This document shows positions 1 through 9,100 of a stretch of 64,000 nt of DNA, in pieces (position 1 is the first letter of the stretch; every line of letters begins with the position of its first letter). This DNA comes from Bremerella cremea. GTDB taxonomy: Bacteria > Planctomycetota > Planctomycetia > Pirellulales > Pirellulaceae. The stretch covers positions 1-64,000 of the forward strand of contig NZ_QPEX01000046.1 of assembly GCF_003335505.1 (NCBI RefSeq), read 5' to 3'. The notes beneath the pieces are model-generated. The model had not been told where the DNA came from, did not search any database, and saw only the letters and a program-made list of their open reading frames with translations. Position numbers and translations under genes: made by a program.

Positions 1-82
1 TCAAGTGGTTTTCACGAACCCAACGAACCCAAAAGTGGGACATCCACCAATCACTCAAGCAAGTCACTACCTTATTTATATG
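1..82. other. Left edge, no gene called
   Basis: Several frames stay open over this short stretch, so it could be the 3' end of a gene that begins outside the window. No frame gives a recognisable protein, and no tRNA fold is visible. The hairpin that follows is the only supported signal. Confidence 0.3.
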
Positions 83-120
83 AAAAGCCTCTCAGGTCTT
101 ACGATCTGAGAGGCTTTTTT
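83..120 (+). terminator. Rho-independent terminator at left edge
   Basis: A stem AAGCCTCTCAGGTC / GATCTGAGAGGCTT (one G-T wobble) with a TTAC loop is followed by a run of six T. It would end a rightward transcript entering from outside the window. Confidence 0.8.
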
Positions 121-290
121 TATGCGCCTCCTTAATTACCGTCTTCTCAGCATGCTCTTCTCGTTCGCCAGCTAGACTCGCATTGTCGCTTGATCGGCTG
201 TTCGCTACACTTCTGCCCCCAGCCCTCATGAGGGGCGATTTGCCTTATTCATTTGAAGTCTGTCCACTCCATTCTCCCCGCGAGCCGCTG

Positions 291-1079
291 ATGATACGCG
301 CATCAAAAACCGATCAGGCCTGGAAACAGTGGGGCGAAACAGATCCTTACTATGGGGTCATCACCGACGACAAGTTTCGCTCCGATAACCTGGACGAACA
401 ATCACGACACGACTTCTTTCAAACCGGCCAGCAAAGCGTCGCTCATGTTCTGCAGCTATGCCGCCAGCACATTCAGCCTAATTTTGAGCCGAAATCCGTG
501 CTCGATTATGGTTGTGGGGTAGGGCGGATGGCACTCGCTTTTGCCCAGCATACGCAACACGTAATTGGAATTGATGTTTCTGAGGGGATGCTAACAGAGG
601 CCCAACTCAATAAAGAACGACTGGGGGTCACGAATATCGAGTTACTCAAGATTGAAGGCACCCAACTTCCTACCGATAAGAAATTTGATCTCGTCCACTC
701 GTACATTGTGCTTCAACATATCAATCCCCAACAAGGCATCGAGATCTTTCGGCAACTTATCGATAGGATTGCAGAGGGGGGCATCGGGGCGATTCAGCTC
801 GCCTACTCTCACGAAAAATTCGCCTGCGATGACGGGCTCGCTCCTCGTTTACCCTCCCTTCGGACCATTTGGCGGTCAGTCTGGGCAAATTCAATTCTGC
901 GTAGAAAGCTCGGGGCTTTGTTAGGATCTTCCAAGCCCCCGCAGATGCAGATGAACCCATATCAACTCAACAAAATCTTCTTTCTGCTACAAAGCGCCGG
1001 CATTCAAGACCTCCATGTCGAGTTCACCAATCATGGTGGCCATCTAGGCACTTTTTTAATCTTCCGGAAACCGGCCTAG
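291..1079 (+). CDS. Class I SAM-dependent methyltransferase
   Basis: Predicted class I methyltransferase of 262 residues. The motif I glycine-rich SAM loop VLDYGCGVGRM is present, followed by an acidic residue in VIGIDVSEGM (ribose binding) and a motif IV-like stretch DLVHSYIVLQHI. The frame is open back to a TTG at 183. I place the start at the ATG at 291, because the conserved-looking part begins just after it (WKQWGETDPYYGV) and the upstream 36 codons are low complexity. The substrate cannot be inferred. It lies ahead of two small membrane-protein genes on the same strand, separated by about 217 bases, so co-transcription is uncertain. Family assignment is firm; the biological role is unknown. 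Confidence 0.85.
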   Translation: MIRASKTDQAWKQWGETDPYYGVITDDKFRSDNLDEQSRHDFFQTGQQSVAHVLQLCRQHIQPNFEPKSVLDYGCGVGRMALAFAQHTQHVIGIDVSEGMLTEAQLNKERLGVTNIELLKIEGTQLPTDKKFDLVHSYIVLQHINPQQGIEIFRQLIDRIAEGGIGAIQLAYSHEKFACDDGLAPRLPSLRTIWRSVWANSILRRKLGALLGSSKPPQMQMNPYQLNKIFFLLQSAGIQDLHVEFTNHGGHLGTFLIFRKPA

Positions 1080-1296
1080 TTTGTTTTGCCTTCCGCAAGC
1101 TCTTAGCTGCGCAAAGCGTTGATTGCGGGTGGTTGATCTTTTTTGCCATTCTCCCAAGCAGATCGCGACCCTGTGAACGACTCTGCTAGGTAGCTCGCCC
1201 CCTAAAAGTTGGCGCACGATTTGCGGCCTTAAGGGGGTATCTCTCGTTCGAACAACGCCTGACTGCCGCTAAGTGCAATCCGCAGAAGGAGCTATC

Positions 1297-1962
1297 ATGC
1301 CAGAATCCTTTCCCCCAGATTCGCCCACTTACACCACGCTCAGCAATATTGGTCTCTCTGCGATCATCCTTATCACGCTGGCCGCTTGGTCGTACGCCAT
1401 GTTTGGCGGTAGTTCTGAGATTCCGATTAATAAGTCGGCGGTTGGCCAGGAAGTTCTCGCCAGAATCGATAAGCAAAGCCCTGCCATCGAAAAAGAAGCA
1501 AAAGAACTCACTGCCGAATTAGCTCCGCCACTTGGCGAAGCGATCTATCGACGTGCGCAGCTCGACTCGAACCGCTACCTTCACGAGTTCCAGCAGCAAA
1601 GCGGCATCTATTTTGAACATGCGGACCAAATATTCGTGGGCGCAGTGAAAGCCCAGTATCGCGACTACCTCCAAGAACATCGCCAAGTCATTGCGGAAGA
1701 GTTCCCAGAGCATGCCGACAAAGAGTCGATTGATCGTTTGATTGCCAAATTCGAGCAAGTCGGCGAAAGCTTGATCGATCGCTATTACCTGAACGATTTC
1801 GCCACCGAAGCAGAACGCACAAAGCTGGCCTGGGAGAAAATTCGTCCGCTAACTCCGCCGACCGCAGGCGAACCTTCCTTGGAAGAGCAACTGCTTGAGT
1901 ACGGCACTGATTGGTCCGTGCTGGCATTTACGGACGAGGCCCAACAACGCGTGATCAACTGA
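1297..1962 (+). CDS. Membrane-anchored helical protein, unknown function (first of pair)
   Basis: Unrecognised protein of 221 residues. A single hydrophobic segment lies near the N-terminus (about residues 14-36, SNIGLSAIILITLAAWSYA), followed by a long charged, mostly helical region rich in Glu, Gln and Lys. This suggests one transmembrane anchor with a soluble helical domain. The ATG at 1297 is preferred over an in-frame GTG at 1273, because AGAAGGAG sits at the right distance upstream. The next gene encodes a protein with the same layout, so the two may be distant paralogues or partners. No domain is recognised; an envelope-associated role is only a guess. Confidence 0.7.
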   Translation: MPESFPPDSPTYTTLSNIGLSAIILITLAAWSYAMFGGSSEIPINKSAVGQEVLARIDKQSPAIEKEAKELTAELAPPLGEAIYRRAQLDSNRYLHEFQQQSGIYFEHADQIFVGAVKAQYRDYLQEHRQVIAEEFPEHADKESIDRLIAKFEQVGESLIDRYYLNDFATEAERTKLAWEKIRPLTPPTAGEPSLEEQLLEYGTDWSVLAFTDEAQQRVIN

Positions 1963-2027
1963 CAAGCAACTTCCTTTGTTCTCTCATAAATCGATCTCGC
2001 ATTCACTCTCCTCCAAGGGGCCAAATC

Positions 2028-2714
2028 ATGCCAGCGAATACCAATAACCACCAAACTCCCAATTCATTCCTCGCTTCCAGCCAATTTACGGCGATCTTGG
2101 TTGGCTTGTTCTTGCTGGAACTGGTTGTCATCAGTTCGTTCACGTATTTCAAAGTTCGCGCTGAACTGCAACCAACTCAATTGGTTGATCAAGCAGAAAA
2201 AGCACTTCAAGAGAATTATCCTCGAATTCGTCAGCGCGTCACGGAAGAGGTAAAAAAACAAGCACCGCAGATCGCTGAAACGATCAGTAACGAGCTCATC
2301 CAATCGACTCCGGAAGCACGACGATGGTTAGAAGAGACCACCCGTCGTCAGCTCGACTATACCTTGGACGAAACCACCCAACTCAGCACGGAAGAGTTTC
2401 GCGAACTGCTTCAGGCCCATCACAAGGAAATTGAAACCCTCTTTCAAGAGATCGAGGCGGCCCCCAACGAAACGAAAGAAGTCGTACTCGATTTTGAATC
2501 CAGTATCGATAAAAGCTGGGGCATCGACTTGCAGAACCAGGCTCGAAATGCCCTGGAATTACACCGCCGTTTAAATGACAAGCTCGAACGGCTCACCAGT
2601 GATGCCCCTCTTGATCCGAAGGAGCTTCTGGAACGTCGCATCGTGCGTATCTTGCGAACCATGGAAGAAGAACGCCTTCCTCAACTGCCAACGCTCTCGC
2701 AAACGAATTCGTAG
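2028..2714 (+). CDS. Membrane-anchored helical protein, unknown function (second of pair)
   Basis: Unrecognised protein of 228 residues. It has a transmembrane segment at about residues 20-41 (FTAILVGLFLLELVVISSF) followed by a charged helical region, like the preceding protein. The start is the ATG at 2028 with AAGGGG upstream; the frame extends further back into the preceding gene, but that part looks non-coding. The gene lies 65 bases behind its partner and ends at a strong terminator, so the two probably form one transcript. The helical part resembles coiled-coil spacers in envelope proteins, but no homologue is recognised. Confidence 0.7.
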   Translation: MPANTNNHQTPNSFLASSQFTAILVGLFLLELVVISSFTYFKVRAELQPTQLVDQAEKALQENYPRIRQRVTEEVKKQAPQIAETISNELIQSTPEARRWLEETTRRQLDYTLDETTQLSTEEFRELLQAHHKEIETLFQEIEAAPNETKEVVLDFESSIDKSWGIDLQNQARNALELHRRLNDKLERLTSDAPLDPKELLERRIVRILRTMEEERLPQLPTLSQTNS

Positions 2715-2724
2715 TAATCAAAAC

Positions 2725-2762
2725 AAAACCGCCCCGCTGGAACTCAGCCGGGGCGGTTTTGC
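2725..2762. terminator. Bidirectional terminator between convergent genes
   Basis: A strong stem AAAACCGCCCCGCTG / CAGCCGGGGCGGTTTT is flanked by A residues on the left and T residues on the right. It lies between the rightward pair ending at 2714 and the leftward phosphoesterase gene ending at 2860, so it can serve both. Confidence 0.9.
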
Positions 2763-2859
2763 TATTGTTGATCACTTGGCGCGCAATCCAAATTTGTTCA
2801 GGCGTGCTATCCTCAAGGCCGACCTCAATCTGGAATCAGCAGTGGCTTTAACCACTTCC

Positions 2860-4908
2860 TTAGTCCAAGGGAGCCGTCAATTGAGGCGTGCCGTGAACCT
2901 GGACGCTCGCTTTATGGGGGCCACGATCTAAATGGTATGGCCCGATCGCCTGATCAAAATTCAGCAGCAACACCGTATCATCGGTGGCTTTCAGACGTCG
3001 CTCTGGCGTGAACGGCTTTTTGTAAAGCGGCTTGGATGAGATCCGAACTTCATCCACTTGACCGTCAAAGAACGACATCGGCTGGGCACTTCCATCCGGA
3101 TCCGCCCCGATGAACAGCGGCAAATCATTCGTCTTTCGTTTCCAGCTTGGATCGAGCTCCGTTTGATCGGCCAACTTGCCATCGACGAACAACGATAGCT
3201 GTGCGTCATCGCGGACGAAAGCCACGTGCGTCCATTTGCCTGTCGGAACGTCTTCGCTGCTGTGTACCGAGCGGTACTTGCCACCGAGGTGAACACTTGC
3301 CGAAGGTTTGCCGTCGTTCAGAAAAATACTGAATTCGCTGCCTTGGGTCTTGGCGATCAGCCCGACACGCTCTGCATAGCTATTGGCGTTGAACCAACCT
3401 TCAATCGTGAATGGTCCTTCGGGCAGCTTAAGTTCCGTGGACGCAATCCCCACCGCATCCCCTTCTTCATCCAGAGACAACGCACGATTCGGAGCGTCGT
3501 CGTCGATCATTTCTGCATCGATTTGAAACTCCACTGGCGTCGTCGACTCAGGAATAGCGTAGCGGGTTGTTCTTGCCAGGTAGTCTTGAGCTAAGACCAA
3601 GTTGATTCCATGGAACGAGTCGTCGATCTTCTCGCCGTTGTAAGCAACACGGAAGGTTACTTTTTGAGACTCGCCTGGCTTGACGTGACCATGCGTATGA
3701 TTCGGCTCGATACTCCAACGCGAATCGCGGCTGGTTGGTGTCAAAGTGAAATCGATGGGGCGATCGGTCGGATTATTAATCGTCGCGGTCACCTTCCCTT
3801 CCATGGGCTCGTTGTCACGAATGACCAACGTGCTCTCGATCTGTGGTTTCTGCTCGGCCAGCTTGATGGCTTGTTGTTGCAGCTCGCCGGTTATTTCTCG
3901 CACATTAATCACTTCGCCCACAGGAAAAGCAGCCATGGCGACTTGCTTTGGACGAACGGTTACCAGGTGATATTGATGCAGATATCCGGCTTCCGGGATC
4001 TTGCTCGACTGGCCACCGCCAACGGTTGCCAGCGTGACGTACTCGATACCATCCTGGGGATCGTATCGCATATAGTGAATATGGCCAGCGAAAACGGCAG
4101 TGACGTTGCCGGTGTCTTTGAGCAGGGGATGCACGCGATCTTTCCAATCGTTTCCGTAACCACCACCTAGCCAGCGGGGATGATGCAGAAAAAGAAATTG
4201 ATGATCGCAATCTTTGCCTCGCTCTAAGGCTTCCTTAAGAAACGCGAATTGCTCTTCGCTGACTTTCTGAGCCCCAGGCTTACTGAAAGTTTTCTCGCCG
4301 GTTTCTGGATCTCCTTCGTCGGAGAAGAGCACGATGAAATTGCAATTCTTGTGCTGAAAAGAATACCACAGCGGACCAAAGTGCATTTCGTAATGCTCTT
4401 CGTGTTGCTTCGGCAAAATCTGAGGATCGTTCAGAGGCCGCCAGTAGATGTCATGATTGCCAGCCACCGGAAACCAGGGGCACAGCAGCTCGTTCATGAT
4501 CGTCTTGAACTCTTTCATCTGCGTCAGCCACTTGTCGGTCTTGTTGTAACCGTTAATCAAGTCGCCAACCGTCATTACCAAGTCAGGCTCAATCAAGTTC
4601 ACATCGCGCACGGCATCGGCCAAAATGTTGACCCCTTCGTCCGGTCCGCCAGTGCGATCACCGAACACCGCAAAGACAAACGCATCTTCTTCGGTCGGCA
4701 GAGGCAGCTTCACATTGCTGGAACGGGTGGTGTAGAAACGCTTGGCGGTTGCCTCTTCAGTACCGTGATGGTGGTTGTGATGATGCAGGTGGCGATCATG
4801 CTCGAGAAACGGCGTGGGGTTCGCCTCTTTCTCTTGAGCGATGATCGAGGTAACCGCAAGCAGCCCCATACCGATTGACAAAAACAATAACGTTGCGTGC
4901 CGCTTCAT
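2860..4908 (-). CDS. Secreted metallophosphoesterase with C-terminal LamG-like domain
   Basis: A 682-residue exported protein. A signal peptide (residues 1-25) is followed by a His-rich stretch (about 38-49, HDRHLHHHNHHH). A calcineurin-like phosphoesterase domain spans about 76-340. Visible motifs are GD at 83-84, GDL at 115-117, GNHD at 150-153, HH at 242-243 and GHIH at 275-278. The first motif reads GDRTGG, so the usual DxH histidine is replaced. Residues 340-480 look like a beta-sandwich linker, and about 490-650 resemble a concanavalin/LamG fold (EGWFNANSY, VAFVRDDAQLSLFVDGK). It probably acts in the periplasm or at the surface on a phosphoester; the substrate is unknown. Such phosphatase-LamG fusions are common in planctomycetes (family knowledge). 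Confidence 0.85.
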   Translation of the reverse strand: MKRHATLLFLSIGMGLLAVTSIIAQEKEANPTPFLEHDRHLHHHNHHHGTEEATAKRFYTTRSSNVKLPLPTEEDAFVFAVFGDRTGGPDEGVNILADAVRDVNLIEPDLVMTVGDLINGYNKTDKWLTQMKEFKTIMNELLCPWFPVAGNHDIYWRPLNDPQILPKQHEEHYEMHFGPLWYSFQHKNCNFIVLFSDEGDPETGEKTFSKPGAQKVSEEQFAFLKEALERGKDCDHQFLFLHHPRWLGGGYGNDWKDRVHPLLKDTGNVTAVFAGHIHYMRYDPQDGIEYVTLATVGGGQSSKIPEAGYLHQYHLVTVRPKQVAMAAFPVGEVINVREITGELQQQAIKLAEQKPQIESTLVIRDNEPMEGKVTATINNPTDRPIDFTLTPTSRDSRWSIEPNHTHGHVKPGESQKVTFRVAYNGEKIDDSFHGINLVLAQDYLARTTRYAIPESTTPVEFQIDAEMIDDDAPNRALSLDEEGDAVGIASTELKLPEGPFTIEGWFNANSYAERVGLIAKTQGSEFSIFLNDGKPSASVHLGGKYRSVHSSEDVPTGKWTHVAFVRDDAQLSLFVDGKLADQTELDPSWKRKTNDLPLFIGADPDGSAQPMSFFDGQVDEVRISSKPLYKKPFTPERRLKATDDTVLLLNFDQAIGPYHLDRGPHKASVQVHGTPQLTAPLD

Positions 4909-5072
4909 ATCGTGTGTGCCTTACTTTCTTGGCGAAATTCGCTGTCCAGGTCGTTTGAAACTACCCCGGATGACCTTGATTGTCCAGCGACTTTCGACCG
5001 TGCCCACACCTCGCGCCAAGAAACTTCACACTACGCCAACGCAATGTTTGTTGGTCCCCAGTAACAGGTGGT

Positions 5073-6122
5073 CTAACTACTGGTCATAAGATCGGCCGCT
5101 TCTTCGCTGGTGGCGTCTGAGTAGCGATCCACGAGTTGCACGAATTGATCCTTGCAGTTTTCAAAAGCCGTAACCACGTTGGGATCGAAATGCTTCCCGC
5201 TATTTTCTCGAATGACCTTCTCGGCGTAATCGGTCGGGTAAGCGTCTTTATAGATGCGCCGCGTAGTCAGCGCGTCGTAAACATCGGCAACTGCCACGAT
5301 GCGTGCCGAAAGAGGGATATCGGTTCCGCTTAGGCCATAAGGATAGCCGCTTCCATCCCATTTTTCATGGTGCGCTGCCGCAATGTCGCGAGCCATGCGC
5401 AGGAAGCGAGCACGCGGAAATTTCTTGAGCGCCGCATCAAGCGTATCGGCCCCTAGAATTGTGTGCTTCTTCATCACCTCGAACTCTTCTGCCGTCAGCT
5501 TGCCTGGTTTCAAAAGCACGCCGTCGGGGATGCCTACTTTACCGATATCGTGCAGCGGGCTCGTTTGATAGATCAAGCGAATGAACTCGCCATCGATCAC
5601 ATCGGCGAACTGCGGCATATTTGCCATCGCGCGGGCCAGGCAACGTGAATACTCGCGCACGCGTTCAAGGTGTTCGCCTGTTTCGGTATCACGTGACTCG
5701 GCCAGGCGAGCCATCGCGAAGATCACCAGATCGCGCGTTTCTAGTCCGACCAGGCGAATTCCCGCATTAATCCTGGCCAACAGTTCCGGCGGATTAAATG
5801 GCTTGACCATGAAATCGTCGGCGCCAGAGGCCATCCCTTCGACGATCTCCTCGTGACGGCCACGACTGGTCAACAAGATGCAGTAGATATAGTGTTCTGT
5901 GTAACGTTGACGAATCTCGCGACACAATTCCAAACCATTCATCACCGGCATTTCCCAATCGGTAATCACGATGTGAATCTCGTGTTCGTCTAAGATTTCA
6001 AGCGCCTCGCGTCCATCAAACGCGGTGTAGACCAAGAAGTTCTCTAGAGACAAATAATGCTCGATCATCTCCAGAGCAATATCATCGTCGTCGACAACCA
6101 GAACACTCGTCTTATTTTCCAT
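5073..6122 (-). CDS. Response regulator with HD-GYP domain
   Basis: A 349-residue two-domain regulator. The receiver domain (about 5-120) has the acidic patch DDDD at 11-14, phosphoacceptor D55 in VITDWEMP and K108 in VKPF. The HD-GYP domain (about 135-330) shows H191-D192 (LHDIGKVGIPDG), HH at 251-252 and the GYP at 259-261 (KWDGSGYPYGL). HD-GYP proteins hydrolyse cyclic di-GMP in characterised cases, so phosphorylation by a partner kinase would be expected to change c-di-GMP turnover. The gene starts only two bases behind the stop of the Amt-histidine kinase gene, which makes that kinase the obvious partner. The architecture is RpfG-like. Enzyme activity is inferred from the intact motifs. 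Confidence 0.93.
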   Translation of the reverse strand: MENKTSVLVVDDDDIALEMIEHYLSLENFLVYTAFDGREALEILDEHEIHIVITDWEMPVMNGLELCREIRQRYTEHYIYCILLTSRGRHEEIVEGMASGADDFMVKPFNPPELLARINAGIRLVGLETRDLVIFAMARLAESRDTETGEHLERVREYSRCLARAMANMPQFADVIDGEFIRLIYQTSPLHDIGKVGIPDGVLLKPGKLTAEEFEVMKKHTILGADTLDAALKKFPRARFLRMARDIAAAHHEKWDGSGYPYGLSGTDIPLSARIVAVADVYDALTTRRIYKDAYPTDYAEKVIRENSGKHFDPNVVTAFENCKDQFVQLVDRYSDATSEEAADLMTSS

Positions 6123-6124
6123 GG

Positions 6125-9100
6125 CTAGGTCGACGCCTCCTCAACGAAACTTCTCTCTAAGAGCTGATTAACCGCTTGCTCACACAACTCAAACTTCTGG
6201 TTCAGTTCATGGAGCATGCTTTGGTATCCTTGCGTCTGCTTCTGGCGGCCGGCAAGTTCGATGGTTCCCGCAACTTGGGAAACCGCCTGAGCACCCACAT
6301 TCGCGGCCATTCCTTTGAGAGAATGCGCCACTTGTACGATCTCTGTCACTGCCCCGGAGTCGACGTTCAGCTGAAGCCGATCAATCTCGGTTCGCGCCTT
6401 GACGACGAACTTACCAAGCACACGTTGTATCAACGCATTATCACCACCGCAGCGTTCCTCAAGGTCGGCTAACGCAATCTGATCGGTTACGTCAGCCTCG
6501 TCCATGGTGGCCGTTTGCTCAAACGTTTCGGCGGCGGCTGTCGACACAGCCTCGCTGGCCGGTGACTCGTCTGCCGTGTGCGCAGCGATTTGCTGAGAGT
6601 GTTGCCGCGTGGGGCGACTCTCGTCGAGTTGCGTGAGGATCACCGAAATGAGTTCCATCCGATTGACGGGCTTCATCACATAGCCATCCATGCCAGCGGC
6701 TAGGCAGCGTTCAAGGTCTCCCTTCACCGCTTGCGCCGTCAGGGCCACGATCGGCAAGCCCTGCAGTTGTGGCATCGAAGTTCCGGTTAATCCACGTATC
6801 TTTCGTGTCGCTTCGAAACCATCCATTTCAGGCATTTCGCAGTCCATCAACACCAGATCGATTTGATTCTGGGTAACTTGCTCGACTGCCTCACGTCCGT
6901 TTTCAGCCAGTACGACCTCGAACCCTTCCGCTGAGAGAATCTCGTTCGCCACAATTCGATTGATCTCGTTGTCGTCTACAACAAGAATCTTTGCCCCAAC
7001 ATGACGCCGGTCGTTGGTGGTGGCTTCGTGTTTTTCATTTTGACGCGGCGTAACGTTCTGGGGACGACGTCCGCCTGAGATGGTTACCAGCAAGTCGAGC
7101 AGCCGCGATTGACGGATCGGCTTGGTCAGACATTGCATGTCGAGTTGTTTGAGTTCGTCTTGCGAGATGTTGCGATCGTACGACGTCAGCATCAGCAGCT
7201 TTGTCTTTTCCAGTTTGCCATCATGCGATATCCGGCTGGCCAAAGTGAGGCCGTCCATTTCTGGCATGATGTGATCCAAGATCGCTAAATCGAACGGCGT
7301 GGCGCGGTCTTGTGCTTCGCCTAGCACTGCCAAAGCACGTTCGCCGCTGCTGGCCGTGGTAACTTCAACGCCCCATAACTGGAGTTGCTCTTTGAGAACT
7401 TGCAAGTTCATGTGGTTGTCGTCGACCGCCAACACGCGCAGGCCGGCCACGTTTGGAATAATATCGCACAGGGAACGCTCGACTCCTTGCAGAGGAATGG
7501 TAAACCAGAAAGTCGATCCCTTGCCCGCTTCGCTCTCAACGCCAATTTCGCCTCCCATGAGTTCGACCAACTGTTTGCAGATGGCCAATCCCAGACCGGT
7601 TCCACCATACTTACGTGTCGTCGACGCATCGACCTGAGAAAACGCTTTGAACAGACGTTCAATCCGACTTTTAGGTATACCAATTCCGGTATCTTCCACC
7701 GCAAATCGGATAGTATAGTCCTGCTTGTTATTGCCATCGGCATCGTGCTGGTCGACTGAGATTTGCAGATTCACGCCGCCATGTTCGGTGAACTTAACTG
7801 CATTCGAGAACAGGTTTACCAGCACCTGGCGAATGCGTTCTGGGTCGCCCACTACCGTGTTAGGTACGTCTGGGCGAATACAACAGTTGAGCTCTAAGCC
7901 GCGTTCTCTTCCTTGCGGCGCGAAAAGCTCAGGCACCGACTCGGCCAGATCGTGCAGGACGAACTCAGACGCTTCAAACTCAATGCCACCAGCCTCGATC
8001 TTGGAAAGATCGAGAATATCGTTGATCAGATGCAAGAGCGTTCCCGCCGAGCTTTTTGCCAGATCGACAAAACGCTGCTGGTTATGATCTAAATGGGTAT
8101 TGGCAAGCAGATCTAAGAACCCAATGATGCCGTTAAGAGGCGTACGAATTTCGTGACTCATGCTCGCCAGAAAGTCACTCTTAGCACGATTTGCCGCGTC
8201 GGCCGCATTTTTCTCTTCTTGGTATCGACGCGCTTTACGACGTTCGGTGATATCTTCCACCGTTCCTTCGTAATACAGCAAGTTGCCATCCGAGTCGCGA
8301 CGGGCTGATGCGTTTTCTGAAACCCACATCGTCTCGCCGTTGGCCCGCCGAATTTCTGACTCGAAACCGACCACCAAGCCATGCTCGTTGATGATTTCGA
8401 CAAACTCTCTCCGGCGATTCGGCTCGACATAAACCTGGGTAGCAACATCTGCAATTGATTCCGCCAGGCTGGCCAGGCTGTCGAACCCCAACATTCGTGC
8501 CAGGGCAGGGTTGGCCGTCATAAATTGGCCTTCTGCAGTCGTTTGATAAATCCCTTCCACAGCATTCTCGAAAATCCCCCGAAAGCGATGTTCGGCTGCG
8601 TTACGCTGCTCCATTTCCGATCTAACTCGTGTTAATACACGATTGTATTCTGCGGCAATCTGCCCAACTTCCGTGTGTGGTTCAATGCGAACTGCCTGCG
8701 AGAAATCTCCTTGCTCACGATGCTGAGCCATGTTGCTCAACAAATCCATCAAATCCGTACTCGCGCCATGCTCAGAGATATTCAGCCCAGTAAGTTCATG
8801 TTCGGCAATGGTCCGAAAGGGAAGTACTTTGTTGACCAGATAGATGAAGGAAAAGCCCCCTCCGAAAGCGACCAGGCAACAAGCCGTGACACCTTTTAAC
8901 TGCACGAGGAATTGTCCCCAATGGGTCACCCCCTCGCCGAAATGACGCGTGTCTGCCAAAAATGCCAGGGCCAGCGTACCGAAAACTCCGGCACAAGCGT
9001 GGGCCGGGAAAGCCCCAATCACGTCGTCAATCTTCAGCCTTGGCAGCAGCTCGGTCACCAAACAACAAATCAAGCCAGCTCCGCAGCCAATCACCACTGC

